A DNA stretch of 64,000 nt from assembly GCF_017814915.1 (NCBI RefSeq), contig NZ_JAGIPZ010000003.1:62001-126000 (forward strand), written 5' to 3'. The translations under genes were made by a program, and so were the position numbers. Positions 40,051 through 48,911 of the stretch are shown piece after piece. The notes below the pieces were generated by a model. That model did not search any database, was not told the DNA's origin, and saw only the letters and a program-made list of their open reading frames with translations. The DNA is from Herbaspirillum sp. LeCh32-8. Lineage in GTDB: Bacteria > Pseudomonadota > Gammaproteobacteria > Burkholderiales > Burkholderiaceae_D. Position 1 is the stretch's first letter. Every line of letters starts with the position of its first letter.

Positions 40051-41406
40051 TCAGAACAGACTGACCGGCATCTCCACCAGCAAGCGCACCTGATCGACGT
40101 TCGGCTCTCCCTGCGCCTTGTTGGCCCGGTGCGTGCTGTAGCGCAACTGCACGACCAGTCCCTTGGCCTTTCCCTCCTGCACCGTGTAAGCAAGTATCAG
40201 GTCGCGCTCCCAGTGACGCCCGCCGCTGCCCTTGTAGCCGAGGTTGCCGGCGTAGATGCCGTTCATGCGACGATAGTCGATGCCGGACCCGCGGACGTAG
40301 CCCAGTCCTGCCTTCAGGCCCGGCGCCACCAGCGCACTCAGGTCGGCGTCATAGCGCAGTTGCCAGGACGCCTCGCCGGGCGCGTTGAAGTCCGACAGCT
40401 GCATGGCGTTGTCCAGCCAGATCGAGCCGCGGTTGACGTAGTCGAAGGGGTTGTCGCCGTCGATCTTCTGGTAGCCCAGCCCGAACTTGTGCGCACCGAG
40501 GATATAGGACGTCATCAGGCTCCAGGCAGTGGTGTTGAGCTTGCCTGAACGGGCCTGGCCGGCGTCGATGCTCTGGTAGCGATTAAGGTTGAACGACAGG
40601 GCCCGCTTGTCGGCCAGGACGTGCTTGTAGAAGCCGCCCAGGTACAGGGTGTTCCAGTTGTCCTCCAGCTGTCCCAGATAGGCGGAGAGCGACAGCCCTG
40701 GCAGCGGCGCAGTCCACGCACCGCCGGCGAAGCTGAATGCCCCCGCAGTCTTGCCGGAATAATTGGCGAACAACGCGTTGCCGTTCTTCACGCTGTTGCG
40801 GTCTGCCCAGGCGGTGAAGCGGCCGCCCTGCAGGGCCAGCGTCGGCACGTCGGTGCTGGTGAGCAGCCAGCCGCGATTGGTCTCGGGCAGCAGGCGCGTG
40901 TCGGACGAATGGAAGATGGGATTGCTGGTGCGCAGCTCGCCCCACTTGAATTCGGTGGCCGACACCCGCAGCTTCAACGCCGCGCCGGCGCGGCCGAAGG
41001 TATCGCGGATGGCCTGCTCGTCCTTGGCCAGGTAGCGCGGCGAATAGCGCGCGTTGCCGGCATCGGTGCCGAGATTGACGGCGCCGTAGGCGTGCGCGTC
41101 CAGCCCCACGCCGAGCACGCCCGGCGTGTAACCCGACTGCAGACCGAACATCAGGCCGTAGGCAGACTCGACCGCGCGCGTCTTGCCGCGCTGGCCGTTG
41201 GCGGCGCGAAAGCTGCTGCCGTTGCGATAATCGAGTTGCTCATAGACGAGACGGTTCTGCATCTGCAGATGCGCGTCCTCGAACAATCCCCGCGCGTCCT
41301 GCTGGCCGGCTGCCGGCGCGTCGGCGCAGACAGCGGCCAATAACAGCACATGGAACAATCCTCGGCACGCGCGCGGGCACCGGTATTTTCGCTTGCCCGG
41401 CGTCAT
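40051..41406 (-). CDS. OprD-family outer membrane porin
   Basis: 451 residues with a signal peptide (hydrophobic stretch about 17-30, cleavage near APAAG) and a beta-barrel ending in phenylalanine (PVSLF), as required for outer membrane insertion. OprD features include RLVYEQLDYRNG, a GLDAHAYGAVNLG strand and the RLLPETNRGWLLTSTDVP loop. OprD porins pass specific small solutes without TonB. The ATG at 41406 overlaps the pseudoazurin stop by 4 bp, so it is the final gene of the metal-uptake operon. Confidence 0.9.
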   Translation of the reverse strand: MTPGKRKYRCPRACRGLFHVLLLAAVCADAPAAGQQDARGLFEDAHLQMQNRLVYEQLDYRNGSSFRAANGQRGKTRAVESAYGLMFGLQSGYTPGVLGVGLDAHAYGAVNLGTDAGNARYSPRYLAKDEQAIRDTFGRAGAALKLRVSATEFKWGELRTSNPIFHSSDTRLLPETNRGWLLTSTDVPTLALQGGRFTAWADRNSVKNGNALFANYSGKTAGAFSFAGGAWTAPLPGLSLSAYLGQLEDNWNTLYLGGFYKHVLADKRALSFNLNRYQSIDAGQARSGKLNTTAWSLMTSYILGAHKFGLGYQKIDGDNPFDYVNRGSIWLDNAMQLSDFNAPGEASWQLRYDADLSALVAPGLKAGLGYVRGSGIDYRRMNGIYAGNLGYKGSGGRHWERDLILAYTVQEGKAKGLVVQLRYSTHRANKAQGEPNVDQVRLLVEMPVSLF

Positions 41407-41879
41407 CGGATCTCCTCCATCTTGCTCACCAATGCCTCGGCGCGCTGCCCGTTGCTCAACATGCGGGAGCGCAGCTCACGCACCGACTTCACGGCCGCAG
41501 GAACCTGCGGCTTGACGGACTCCCCCTCCCCCACCTGGATCGCGCCGATCATGGCCATCATCAGGTGCGGCGGACAGACGTAGACATAGAGGCCGGGCTG
41601 CTCCAGCTTCACCGTCAGCGGCTCGTCCTCCGCGCTGGAGAACTTGTGTGCGCCGGTCGGCGCGGCGATCGCCTTGACGTAGTGGGACCGGTTGACGGGC
41701 CGGAAGGTGACGCTGTCGCCCGGCGCCACCTTCAGGTAGGCAGGCTCGAACAGCATGGTCGATCCGGCGTGCTGGTCCAGCATCTGCACGACGTGCTCTG
41801 CGGCGTGCGCCGATGCCACGGGGCATAAGCATGCCCCGCTAGTCAGCATGGATGTGACGATACGGATGATTGGTGTCAT
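41403..41879 (-). CDS. Pseudoazurin-like blue copper protein
   Basis: 158 residues with a signal peptide (cleavage near AHA-A, about residue 26). The cupredoxin copper ligands are in place: His in RSHYVK, then Cys, His and Met in YVCPPHLMMAMIG, the C-x2-H-x4-M arrangement of type I sites. The mature part continues about 35 residues past the last strand in a helical tail. Pseudoazurins carry single electrons in the periplasm. The gene is 13 bp after the ABC ATPase gene and overlaps the OprD gene, so electron or copper transfer is built into this transport operon. Confidence 0.9.
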   Translation of the reverse strand: MTPIIRIVTSMLTSGACLCPVASAHAAEHVVQMLDQHAGSTMLFEPAYLKVAPGDSVTFRPVNRSHYVKAIAAPTGAHKFSSAEDEPLTVKLEQPGLYVYVCPPHLMMAMIGAIQVGEGESVKPQVPAAVKSVRELRSRMLSNGQRAEALVSKMEEIR

Positions 41880-41892
41880 GAGAAAAAGCGGG

Positions 41893-42726
41893 TCAAGGGT
41901 GGTCGGCCGGCGGCGGGTTCTGCGACGGGCACGCCGGCCAAGGAAGCGGCGCGGCCGGTGCAGCGCCGCGCAAGGGGGTGATGCGCGGCAGCCCGTCGCT
42001 GCCGGCCACGACATCGGTGCGGATGCCGTAGGTTCGCTCCAGGAACGCCGCCGTCATCACCTCGTGCGCCTTGCCCTGAGCGGTGACGCGGCCGCGGTCG
42101 ATGACCACGATGTCGTCGGCGTACTGGACTGCCAGGTTGAGGTCGTGCAGCACGACCAGCGTGGTGCATTGCCGACACCGCGTCTCACGGTGAAGCACGT
42201 CGAGCAGCATGACCTGATGCCGTACATCGAGCGCGCTGACCGGCTCGTCCAGCAGCAGCACCGCGCAGCTGCGCATGAGCAGCTGCGCGAACAGCGCCAT
42301 CTGGCGCTGCCCTCCGCTCATGCGGGCAATGCTGCGGTTGGCCAACGGCAGCAGCCCGACCGTGTCGAGCACGCTCAAGGCCTGCTGCAGGAGCGCATCG
42401 TCGACGCGTGCGCGCAGATCGGGCAGGCGTCCCAGCAGCGCCAGCTCGACGGCGCTCAGGTCAAGGTCGAGGCGGATGTCCTGCGGCATGAAGGAAACCC
42501 GTTCGCCCGCTTGCGCGGCCTCGTCGCGCTCGTATCGCCCGGCGCCGAAACGGATGCTTCCCGAGTCCGGCCGGCATTGCCCGGCAATCGTCTTCAGCAA
42601 GGTGGATTTGCCCGAACCGTTGGGGCCGATAACGGCGCACAGGTTGCCGGCGCGCGGCCGCAGCGTGATGCCATCCAGGATGCAGGTGTTGCCCCTGCTG
42701 ACACGAACGTCGTCGATCTCAAGCAT
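41893..42726 (-). CDS. ABC transporter ATPase, FecE/BtuD type
   Basis: 277 residues: Walker A GPNGSGKST, signature MSGGQRQ, Walker B VLLLDEPVSALD and switch His in VLHDLNLA. It energises the neighbouring FecCD-type permease. It overlaps the permease gene by 8 bp. The last 30 residues are a proline-rich tail not needed for function. Confidence 0.93.
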   Translation of the reverse strand: MLEIDDVRVSRGNTCILDGITLRPRAGNLCAVIGPNGSGKSTLLKTIAGQCRPDSGSIRFGAGRYERDEAAQAGERVSFMPQDIRLDLDLSAVELALLGRLPDLRARVDDALLQQALSVLDTVGLLPLANRSIARMSGGQRQMALFAQLLMRSCAVLLLDEPVSALDVRHQVMLLDVLHRETRCRQCTTLVVLHDLNLAVQYADDIVVIDRGRVTAQGKAHEVMTAAFLERTYGIRTDVVAGSDGLPRITPLRGAAPAAPLPWPACPSQNPPPADHP

Positions 42727-43771
42727 GTCTGCGCACGCCGTTGATGATCAGCGCGAAAAAGAATGGCACGCCGACCAGCGCCGTGACGATACCGATCGGG
42801 AAGATCGCGCCCGGCAGCAGGATCTTGGACAACACCGATGCCGCCGACAGCAGCGCGGCGCCGCATAGCATGGACAAGGGGAGGAAGAAGCGCTGGTCGG
42901 CGCCCACCAGCATGCGCGCAATGTGCGGCGACACCAGGCCGATGAAGCCGATCACGCCGACGAAACCGATCGCCGTGGCAGTCAGCAGCGACACCAGCGA
43001 CAGCGTCTTCAGGCGCAGCCGGCGCACGTCCACGCCCAGGCTGGCGGCGCGCTCCTCGCCCAGATTCAGCGCGGTCAGCTTCCAGGCGTCGCGCAGCAAC
43101 AGGGTGCCGCATGCCAGCAGCACCGCCGCCAGGCAGGCAAGGCTGTGCCAGGTGCTGCGCAACAGGCTGCCGAACAGCCAGAAGGTGATCTGCTGGCTCA
43201 GCTCCGGCGACGAGATGAATTGCAGCAGCGACAGCATGGCCTGGAACAGGAAGAGCAACGATATCCCGGCCAGTACCAGCACATGCGCGCCGGCGCGCGG
43301 CACAAAGGCCAGCGCGAACAGCAGCGACGCGGCCAGCATGCAGAACAGGAATCCGCCCAGCGGCACCGCGATCAGCACCGGCAGGCCGAAGCCGTCGAAG
43401 TACAGTGTCAAGGCAGCGCCAAAACCGGCGGCGGCGGCCAGGCCGAGGGTGTAAGGACTGGCCAGGGGATTGTTCAGCAGCGTCTGCATCTCGGCGCCGC
43501 CCAGTCCCAGCGCTGCGCCGACGGCCAGCGCCATGAGCGCCACCGGCAAGCGCATGCTCATCACGATGGTGCGGGTGGCGCTGTCGCCGGCCTCCGGCTG
43601 CAGCAGGGTGTGAACCACCTCCGCCAAGCCAATGGCCGACGGGCCGGTGGCGATGTCGAGCACCAGCAAGCAAAGACAGAGCGCGGCGCCGGCGAGCAGC
43701 AGCCAGCCGTGCCGCCGCTGGCGCTGCCGGTAGGATGATCCGGCGGCGCGGTAGAGATCGGAGGCCTGCAT
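42719..43771 (-). CDS. FecCD-type ABC permease
   Basis: 350 residues, about ten helices, with the family blocks MRLPVALMALAVGAALGLGG, NNPLASPYTLG, FVPRAGAHVLVLAGI and the C-terminal FIGLVSPHIARMLVG. This superfamily imports ferric siderophores, haem and cobalamin. It is 3 bp after the binding-protein gene and overlaps the ATPase gene. Confidence 0.93.
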   Translation of the reverse strand: MQASDLYRAAGSSYRQRQRRHGWLLLAGAALCLCLLVLDIATGPSAIGLAEVVHTLLQPEAGDSATRTIVMSMRLPVALMALAVGAALGLGGAEMQTLLNNPLASPYTLGLAAAAGFGAALTLYFDGFGLPVLIAVPLGGFLFCMLAASLLFALAFVPRAGAHVLVLAGISLLFLFQAMLSLLQFISSPELSQQITFWLFGSLLRSTWHSLACLAAVLLACGTLLLRDAWKLTALNLGEERAASLGVDVRRLRLKTLSLVSLLTATAIGFVGVIGFIGLVSPHIARMLVGADQRFFLPLSMLCGAALLSAASVLSKILLPGAIFPIGIVTALVGVPFFFALIINGVRRHA

Positions 43772-43774
43772 GGC

Positions 43775-44881
43775 TCAGCGCAGCGCCGCCAGATCCGTCA
43801 TGAACGTCCCCTGCGGCACCACCGGCAGGTATTTCCGATAGAACTCCAGATAGTTGCGCTCAGGGTCGATGTCGTCGAACAAGCCCGGATAGAGCACCTT
43901 GGCCAGATATTGCACCATCGTATAGTCGGCCTGGGTACGCGACGCGCCCTGATACACGCCGTAGATGCGCCTGCCCTTGACGGCGGGCAGGCTGTCCCAG
44001 CCCGCACGCATGGCGTATCCCGCCAGACGGGCGGCGGCATCCTTGCGCGCCACGCCCTGGCCCATACGCATCGCGGACGGGTTCTTGCTGGTCTCGGTGC
44101 CGGAGATCAGCACCACATCGGGCCGCGCAGCGAGAATCTGCTCGGGATTGATCGGTCCCCACCACTCGACGAAAGGCTTGGCGATGTTGACGCCTCCGGC
44201 CTGCTCGATCATGGCGCCCCACATGTTTTTGCCGTAGGTGAAGCCGTATTCCGCCGGCCCCTTGTTGCCGAATTCTGCATAGACCCTGGGCTGCGGCAGG
44301 TCGGCACGTTCCAGGCGTTGCCGGATCTGGGCGATGGCGTCGCGATAGTCCTTGTTGATGGCGCGGGCGCGCTCCGGCTTTCCGGCGATCGCGCCCAATA
44401 GCGTGGTGCTGGCGAGATGACTTTCCAGCTTCTGCGCGTTGTAGTCGACCACGACGATGGGAATGCCGGCCGCGCCGATGCGCTCGACCTCGCTGCCCAG
44501 CCCCTGGAATTGCCAGTCGGCCAGCACCAGCACGTCGGGCTTGAGCTCGATGAGCTTTTCGACCGAGAAGCTCATCGCCTCCACCTCGCCGAAGTCGGCC
44601 AGGCGCGCCAACGCCGGCATGCGCGCGACATACAGGCGCCAGCTGTCCGGCCGCCAGACCTTCCACGCATCGCGCGAAATGCCGACCACGTTGCCCCAGC
44701 CCTGCTCGCCCGAAATCGCCAGGTAGTCTTCGAAATAGAAGCCGAGCGCGACGCGTTTGGCAGGCAGTTCCAGCCGCACCTGGCGGCCGCGGACGTCGCT
44801 CAGTGTGGTGGTTTGCGCATGCGCGGCGAACGCGCACAAGATCCAGAGAAAAAGAATGAGGGGAAGTTTTCGCAGCGTCAT
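43775..44881 (-). CDS. Periplasmic metal-complex binding protein (FecB/FepB type)
   Basis: 368 residues with a signal peptide ending near AHA-Q (residue 22). Two lobes joined by a long helix, the class III layout: LSDVRGRQVRLELPAKRV, ELKPDVLVLADWQ, IPIVVVDY and the C-terminal GRRIYGVYQGASRT. The ligand is not evident; the family carries ferric siderophores, cobalamin or haem. It begins the operon that continues through permease, ATPase, pseudoazurin and OprD. No TonB receptor is present. Confidence 0.9.
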   Translation of the reverse strand: MTLRKLPLILFLWILCAFAAHAQTTTLSDVRGRQVRLELPAKRVALGFYFEDYLAISGEQGWGNVVGISRDAWKVWRPDSWRLYVARMPALARLADFGEVEAMSFSVEKLIELKPDVLVLADWQFQGLGSEVERIGAAGIPIVVVDYNAQKLESHLASTTLLGAIAGKPERARAINKDYRDAIAQIRQRLERADLPQPRVYAEFGNKGPAEYGFTYGKNMWGAMIEQAGGVNIAKPFVEWWGPINPEQILAARPDVVLISGTETSKNPSAMRMGQGVARKDAAARLAGYAMRAGWDSLPAVKGRRIYGVYQGASRTQADYTMVQYLAKVLYPGLFDDIDPERNYLEFYRKYLPVVPQGTFMTDLAALR

Positions 44882-45098
44882 TTTTTGTCCTTCGACATTC
44901 GGTCAGATCCGACGCCGGATGCAGCGGCATGGCGCCTCGGGATTGCTGCGGATGCTAAAGACAAACATGGGAATTATTTACTTCGCCTGCATTTTTTCCG
45001 TAAAAGCCAAGATTTTGCGGGAATCGATTCACCGCCGCGCCAGCGATAATTCGAAACATCTTCATCACCGCTTGCTCGCCCGCCGCGCTCCCGCCGAA

Positions 45099-46337
45099 AT
45101 GCATTCCTCTCGCCTGCCGTCACGCCGCATCGTCCTCGGCATCCAAATGACGTTCAATCTCGGCTTCTATGCCGTCGTCCCCTTCCTGGCAACGCACATG
45201 CGCGATCACCTGCTGATGAGCGCCACCGCCATCGGCCTGACGCTGGGCATGCGCAGCTTCTCGCAGCAGGGCATGTTCTTCCTCGGCGGCCTGCTGGCGC
45301 AGCGTTTCGGATACCGGCGCGTGATGATCACCGGCTGCGCGGTACGCGTCCTCGGTTACCTGGGCCTGGCCGTTGCCGGCACGCCGGCGCAGATGGTGAT
45401 CAGCGCCTGCCTGACCGGTCTCGGCGGCGCCGCGTTTTCACCTTGCCTGGAAGCGCTCGCCGCGCAACTCGAGCGCGAAGATCACGCCGTCGAGCGACGT
45501 CGGCGCCACGGCATTTTTGCGCATTTCGCGGTGGCGGGAGAATTAGGTGCGGTGGCGGGGCCGTTGCTGGGCGGCCTGTTGATGCGCGGCGGCTTCCCGC
45601 TGGCAGCGATCTTGTGCGCGGGGATGTTCGCGGTAGCGACGGCCGTGCTGTATGCCGGCCTGCCGGCGGATGACAGGCGCCCTAGCGCCGGCGTCCTCGA
45701 CGGCTGGCGAGACGTGCTGCGCGACCGCGCCTTCCTGGCCTTCGCGCTGGCCTATGGCAGCTACCTGTTCAACTACAACCAGCTGTATCTCGCATTGCCT
45801 GCCGAACTGGCGCGCATCGCGGCGGGCGAAGCCTGGCTTGCCTGGTTGTTTGTGCTGGCCTCGGCACTGGTGATCTTGCTGCAGCTGCCGATCGCGGCGC
45901 TGTGTGCCCGATGGCAGCCGCGCTTTGCCCTGATGATCGGTTTTGCAATGATGTCGTCAGCATTTCTCTGCCTGGCCGCCGGCCCTTGCCTTGGCGACGC
46001 CCACGGCTTTGCCGATCTGGCCGTCCTGCCGGCGGTCCTGTTCACGATCCTGCTGAGCCTGGGACAAATGTGCGCGGTTCCCGTCGCCATGTCGCTGCTG
46101 CCTCGCTTCGCAGGCGAGCGGCCCTTGCCGCTCTATTACGGCGTACTGGCGTCGGTCGGGGGTGCGATGACGCTGTTCGGCAATATCCTGCTGGGGTGGG
46201 CGCACGACTGGGTTGCCCGCCTGCCGGCGGCAGGGGAAAGCGGCGCGGCGTTTTCCGCGCAATGGTGCCTGGCTGCGCTGCTGCCGGCCTGCAGCGTCTG
46301 GGCCTTTTCCAGGCTGGCGCTGCCGGCGAGGCATTGA
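45099..46337 (+). CDS. Major facilitator superfamily transporter
   Basis: 412 residues with twelve predicted helices. The inter-helix signature reads LGGLLAQRFGYRRVMITG, and the N-terminus RIVLGIQMTFNLGFYAV is typical of drug or siderophore exporters. It is divergent from the metal-complex uptake operon, which suggests it exports the chelator that operon recovers. The start is taken at 45099; an ATG at 44968 would add 44 residues without sequence support. No strong binding site is visible. Confidence 0.85.
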   Translation: MHSSRLPSRRIVLGIQMTFNLGFYAVVPFLATHMRDHLLMSATAIGLTLGMRSFSQQGMFFLGGLLAQRFGYRRVMITGCAVRVLGYLGLAVAGTPAQMVISACLTGLGGAAFSPCLEALAAQLEREDHAVERRRRHGIFAHFAVAGELGAVAGPLLGGLLMRGGFPLAAILCAGMFAVATAVLYAGLPADDRRPSAGVLDGWRDVLRDRAFLAFALAYGSYLFNYNQLYLALPAELARIAAGEAWLAWLFVLASALVILLQLPIAALCARWQPRFALMIGFAMMSSAFLCLAAGPCLGDAHGFADLAVLPAVLFTILLSLGQMCAVPVAMSLLPRFAGERPLPLYYGVLASVGGAMTLFGNILLGWAHDWVARLPAAGESGAAFSAQWCLAALLPACSVWAFSRLALPARH

Positions 46338-46451
46338 AGCACAGACAATCCGCGCGCCTATCTGCTGCCGGACAAATAAAAAAGCCGGCCAAGGGAAACA
46401 CAGGGGCTCCCTTGCGTCGGCATCAAATCCCACGCCTCACGACTATTCATG

Positions 46452-46471
46452 CCCCGGGCACGCGCCCGGGG
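46452..46471. terminator. GC-rich hairpin between MFS and porin genes
   Basis: CCCCGGGC-acgc-GCCCGGGG, 8-bp perfect arms, 14 bp past the porin stop. No T-run follows on either strand, so it may protect the porin mRNA 3' end. Confidence 0.5.
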
Positions 46472-46484
46472 TACTGCCTCATGC

Positions 46485-47555
46485 TCAGAAGCGGTGCTGC
46501 ATGCCCAGCGTCATGCCGAACTGGCTACTGCCGAAGGCGACGTCGTCACGCGACAGGCCGACCAGCTGGCCGTTCTTGGCCTTGGCATAAGCGGTGCTCA
46601 GGTACAGGTCGGTGCGCTTGGACATGGCGTACTTCAGGCGCAGCGAGTACATGATCGGGTCGGCGTCGTTGGCCACGTTCTTGATGTTCTGGTAGTAGAC
46701 CGTACCGATCACGGTCATCGCCGGCGTGAACTTGTAGCTCGCGCCGCCCCAGAAGAAATCGCTGCGCAGATCGGTGGCGCCGCTGGCCAGCGACTTCTTG
46801 TAGTAGCGATAGCCGAGGTTGAACTTCCACGCATCGGTCAGCTGGTAGCCGGCGGCGAGGTGGGCGGTGGTGGTCTTGTCGTAGGCGGCGCCGACGATCG
46901 CGGCCGTGCCGTTGACGCGGTCATAGGTGCCGGCGATGCTGAAGGGACCGGTGCCCCAACCCAGGCCCACACCGTACTTGGAGCTGTCGCTGGCGCTGCC
47001 TGCCACTTCGCCGAAGCCGTACATGGCGCCGATCTTCACGCCGCCGAATTCGCCCTGATACTTCACCAGGTTGGACACGCCGGTGGGCATGCCGTCCTTG
47101 CGGCCGCCGGTGGCGCCGGCCGAGGTCACCCACGAATAGTTGGCCGAGTAGCCCATGGGGTCGAAGGGCAGGATGAAGTCATAGGTGGTCGAGAACGAGC
47201 GGCCCACCACCACGCGACCGAAACCGCCTTCCAGGCCGACGTTGGCCTGGCGGTTGAACAGCTGGCTGGCGTCGCCGTCGAAGTTGCCGTTGTCGAGCTT
47301 GAAGCCGTTTTCCAGCTGGAAGACCGCCTTCAGGCCGCCGCCCAGGTCTTCGCTGCCGCGAAAGCCGATGCGCGAGGTGTTCATGGTGCCCGAGGACAGG
47401 CGGGTGACGCTGCCGCCGTTGGCGCCGGCGTGGTTGACGAACTCCACGCCCGAATCGATCAGGCCGTAGATGGTGACGCTGCTCTGCGCCTGCGCCGTGC
47501 CGGCGGCGCTCAATGCGGCCAGCGCTGCAGCGGCGGCCAGATGTTTCTTTTGCAC
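46485..47555 (-). CDS. General porin (Burkholderiales trimeric type)
   Basis: 356 residues with a signal peptide (cleavage at AQA-Q near 23), the porin start QSSVTIYGLIDSGVEF, the loop-3 PFDPMGYSAN region and a terminal HRF. It forms a trimeric diffusion pore. The start is GTG at 47555, with AAGGAG seven bases upstream; a longer reading upstream lacks a site. It is 133 bp after the iron-type ATPase gene and probably has its own promoter. Confidence 0.94.
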   Translation of the reverse strand: MQKKHLAAAAALAALSAAGTAQAQSSVTIYGLIDSGVEFVNHAGANGGSVTRLSSGTMNTSRIGFRGSEDLGGGLKAVFQLENGFKLDNGNFDGDASQLFNRQANVGLEGGFGRVVVGRSFSTTYDFILPFDPMGYSANYSWVTSAGATGGRKDGMPTGVSNLVKYQGEFGGVKIGAMYGFGEVAGSASDSSKYGVGLGWGTGPFSIAGTYDRVNGTAAIVGAAYDKTTTAHLAAGYQLTDAWKFNLGYRYYKKSLASGATDLRSDFFWGGASYKFTPAMTVIGTVYYQNIKNVANDADPIMYSLRLKYAMSKRTDLYLSTAYAKAKNGQLVGLSRDDVAFGSSQFGMTLGMQHRF

Positions 47556-47688
47556 TTGTGATCTCCTTGGTTGAAAGCGATGTTGTATTTGTCTGTCGTT
47601 GTTGTGGCGGACCCTGTCGCGATCCGTTGCGGCAGGCGCGCGGCTGGTGGCCCCGCGCCTCCCCTTCCCCGATCCGCAGGCGGACAGG

Positions 47689-48777
47689 TCAGAAAGCCCA
47701 GAGCGCCTGCTCGGGCAGGGAAAGCCAGTACTCGCCCTGTTCCAGGTGTTGCGGCGCATAGGCGCGCAAACCGACCGCGCCGGCCGGACCGCTGCCGGCC
47801 TTGAACAGGCACTCCCAGCGGTCGCCGAGATACATGCAGGTGGAAAGCGGCAGGCGGATGGCGTTGTCGGCCGGCTGGCCGGAGATGCGCACCTGCTCGA
47901 CGCGGATGATGCCGGTCACGTCCTGGCCCGGCTGCACCTCGCTCTTGCCGCGCAGCGTGGCCACCGCGGTGCCGCCGTCAAGCTTGAGCGTGACGCGCTC
48001 GCCCTCGCGCCGGACGACCTGCGCGGCCAGCTTGTTGTTGCTGCCCATGAATTCGGCGGTGAACAGGGTGTCGGGGGTCTGGTACATGCTCTGCGGCGTG
48101 CCCTGCTGTTCGATGCGGCCGTTGTTCAGCAGCAGGATGCGGTCCGAGATCGCCATCGCCTCGCCCTGGTCGTGCGTAACCATCAGCGCCGACAGGCCCA
48201 GGCGCACGATCAGCTCGCGCAGGAAAGCGCGGGCTTCTTCGCGCAGCTTGGCGTCGAGGTTGGAGAGCGGCTCGTCGAGCAGGATCACCTGCGGGTTGTA
48301 GACCAGCGCGCGGGCGATCGCCACGCGCTGCTGCTGGCCGCCGGAGAGCTGGTGCGGGTAGCGCTCGCCCAAGTGGCCCAGGCCCAGCTGCGCCAGCACC
48401 GCCTTGACGCGCGCGGCGATGTCGGAGGAAGACACCTTGCGCAGCTTCAGCCCGTAGGCGACGTTGTCGGACACGGTCTTGTGCGGCCACAGCGCATAGG
48501 ACTGGAAGACCAGGCCCAGGTTGCGCTCCTCGGCCGGCATCTCGAAATTGCGTACGCCTTCGAACACGCGGCGCGTGCCGATGTCGATGGTGCCGGCCTT
48601 GGGCGACTCCAGCCCGGCCACCGCGCGCAAGAGCGTGGTCTTGCCGCTGCCCGAGGGGCCTAGCAGCGCCACCACTTCGCCGCGCTGCAGCTGCATCGAA
48701 ACACCCTTCAGGATGGGATTGGCATGCGCGCCGGTACCGTAGTCCAGGTGCAGATCGTTGACGGAAAGTTCGGTCAT
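47689..48777 (-). CDS. ABC transporter ATPase, AfuC/FbpC type
   Basis: 362 residues: Walker A GPSGSGKTT, signature LSGGQQQR, Walker B ILLDEPLSNLDA, switch MVTHDQGEA, then a C-terminal TOBE domain from about residue 270. It works with the two-domain permease upstream. The family imports ferric iron, hexose phosphates or phosphonates. A large inverted repeat lies between the permease stop and this start. Confidence 0.93.
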   Translation of the reverse strand: MTELSVNDLHLDYGTGAHANPILKGVSMQLQRGEVVALLGPSGSGKTTLLRAVAGLESPKAGTIDIGTRRVFEGVRNFEMPAEERNLGLVFQSYALWPHKTVSDNVAYGLKLRKVSSSDIAARVKAVLAQLGLGHLGERYPHQLSGGQQQRVAIARALVYNPQVILLDEPLSNLDAKLREEARAFLRELIVRLGLSALMVTHDQGEAMAISDRILLLNNGRIEQQGTPQSMYQTPDTLFTAEFMGSNNKLAAQVVRREGERVTLKLDGGTAVATLRGKSEVQPGQDVTGIIRVEQVRISGQPADNAIRLPLSTCMYLGDRWECLFKAGSGPAGAVGLRAYAPQHLEQGEYWLSLPEQALWAF

Positions 48778-48794
48778 GATGATTCCTATTGTTC

Positions 48795-48911
48795 AAGAGT
48801 CGCTTACAAAGCGTCGGCGGCAAGGCACGCCGACGCGGGCAATACGGTGGTACACAGCTGATAACAACAAGGAGGCGCAACGCCGCCGACGGCGTTTTGT
48901 AAGCGACTCTT
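48795..48911. repeat. Long inverted repeat with alternative hairpins
   Basis: Arm 48795-48821 pairs with 48882-48911: outer 16 bp are perfect (AAGAGTCGCTTACAAA and its complement), then a small bulge, then 10 more bp. Inside, GCGTCGGCG (48811-48819) can instead pair with CGCCGACGC (48828-48836). The right arm overlaps the end of the permease gene. On the leftward transcript this offers two mutually exclusive folds just before the ATPase gene. Confidence 0.75.

Noticed and set aside
44882-45098. Possible Fur box in the MFS/metal-uptake divergent gap (around 44965, AATTATTTAC)
   Set aside because: Only one A/T-rich half resembles a Fur site; there is no convincing 7-1-7 symmetry, so iron control is not claimed.
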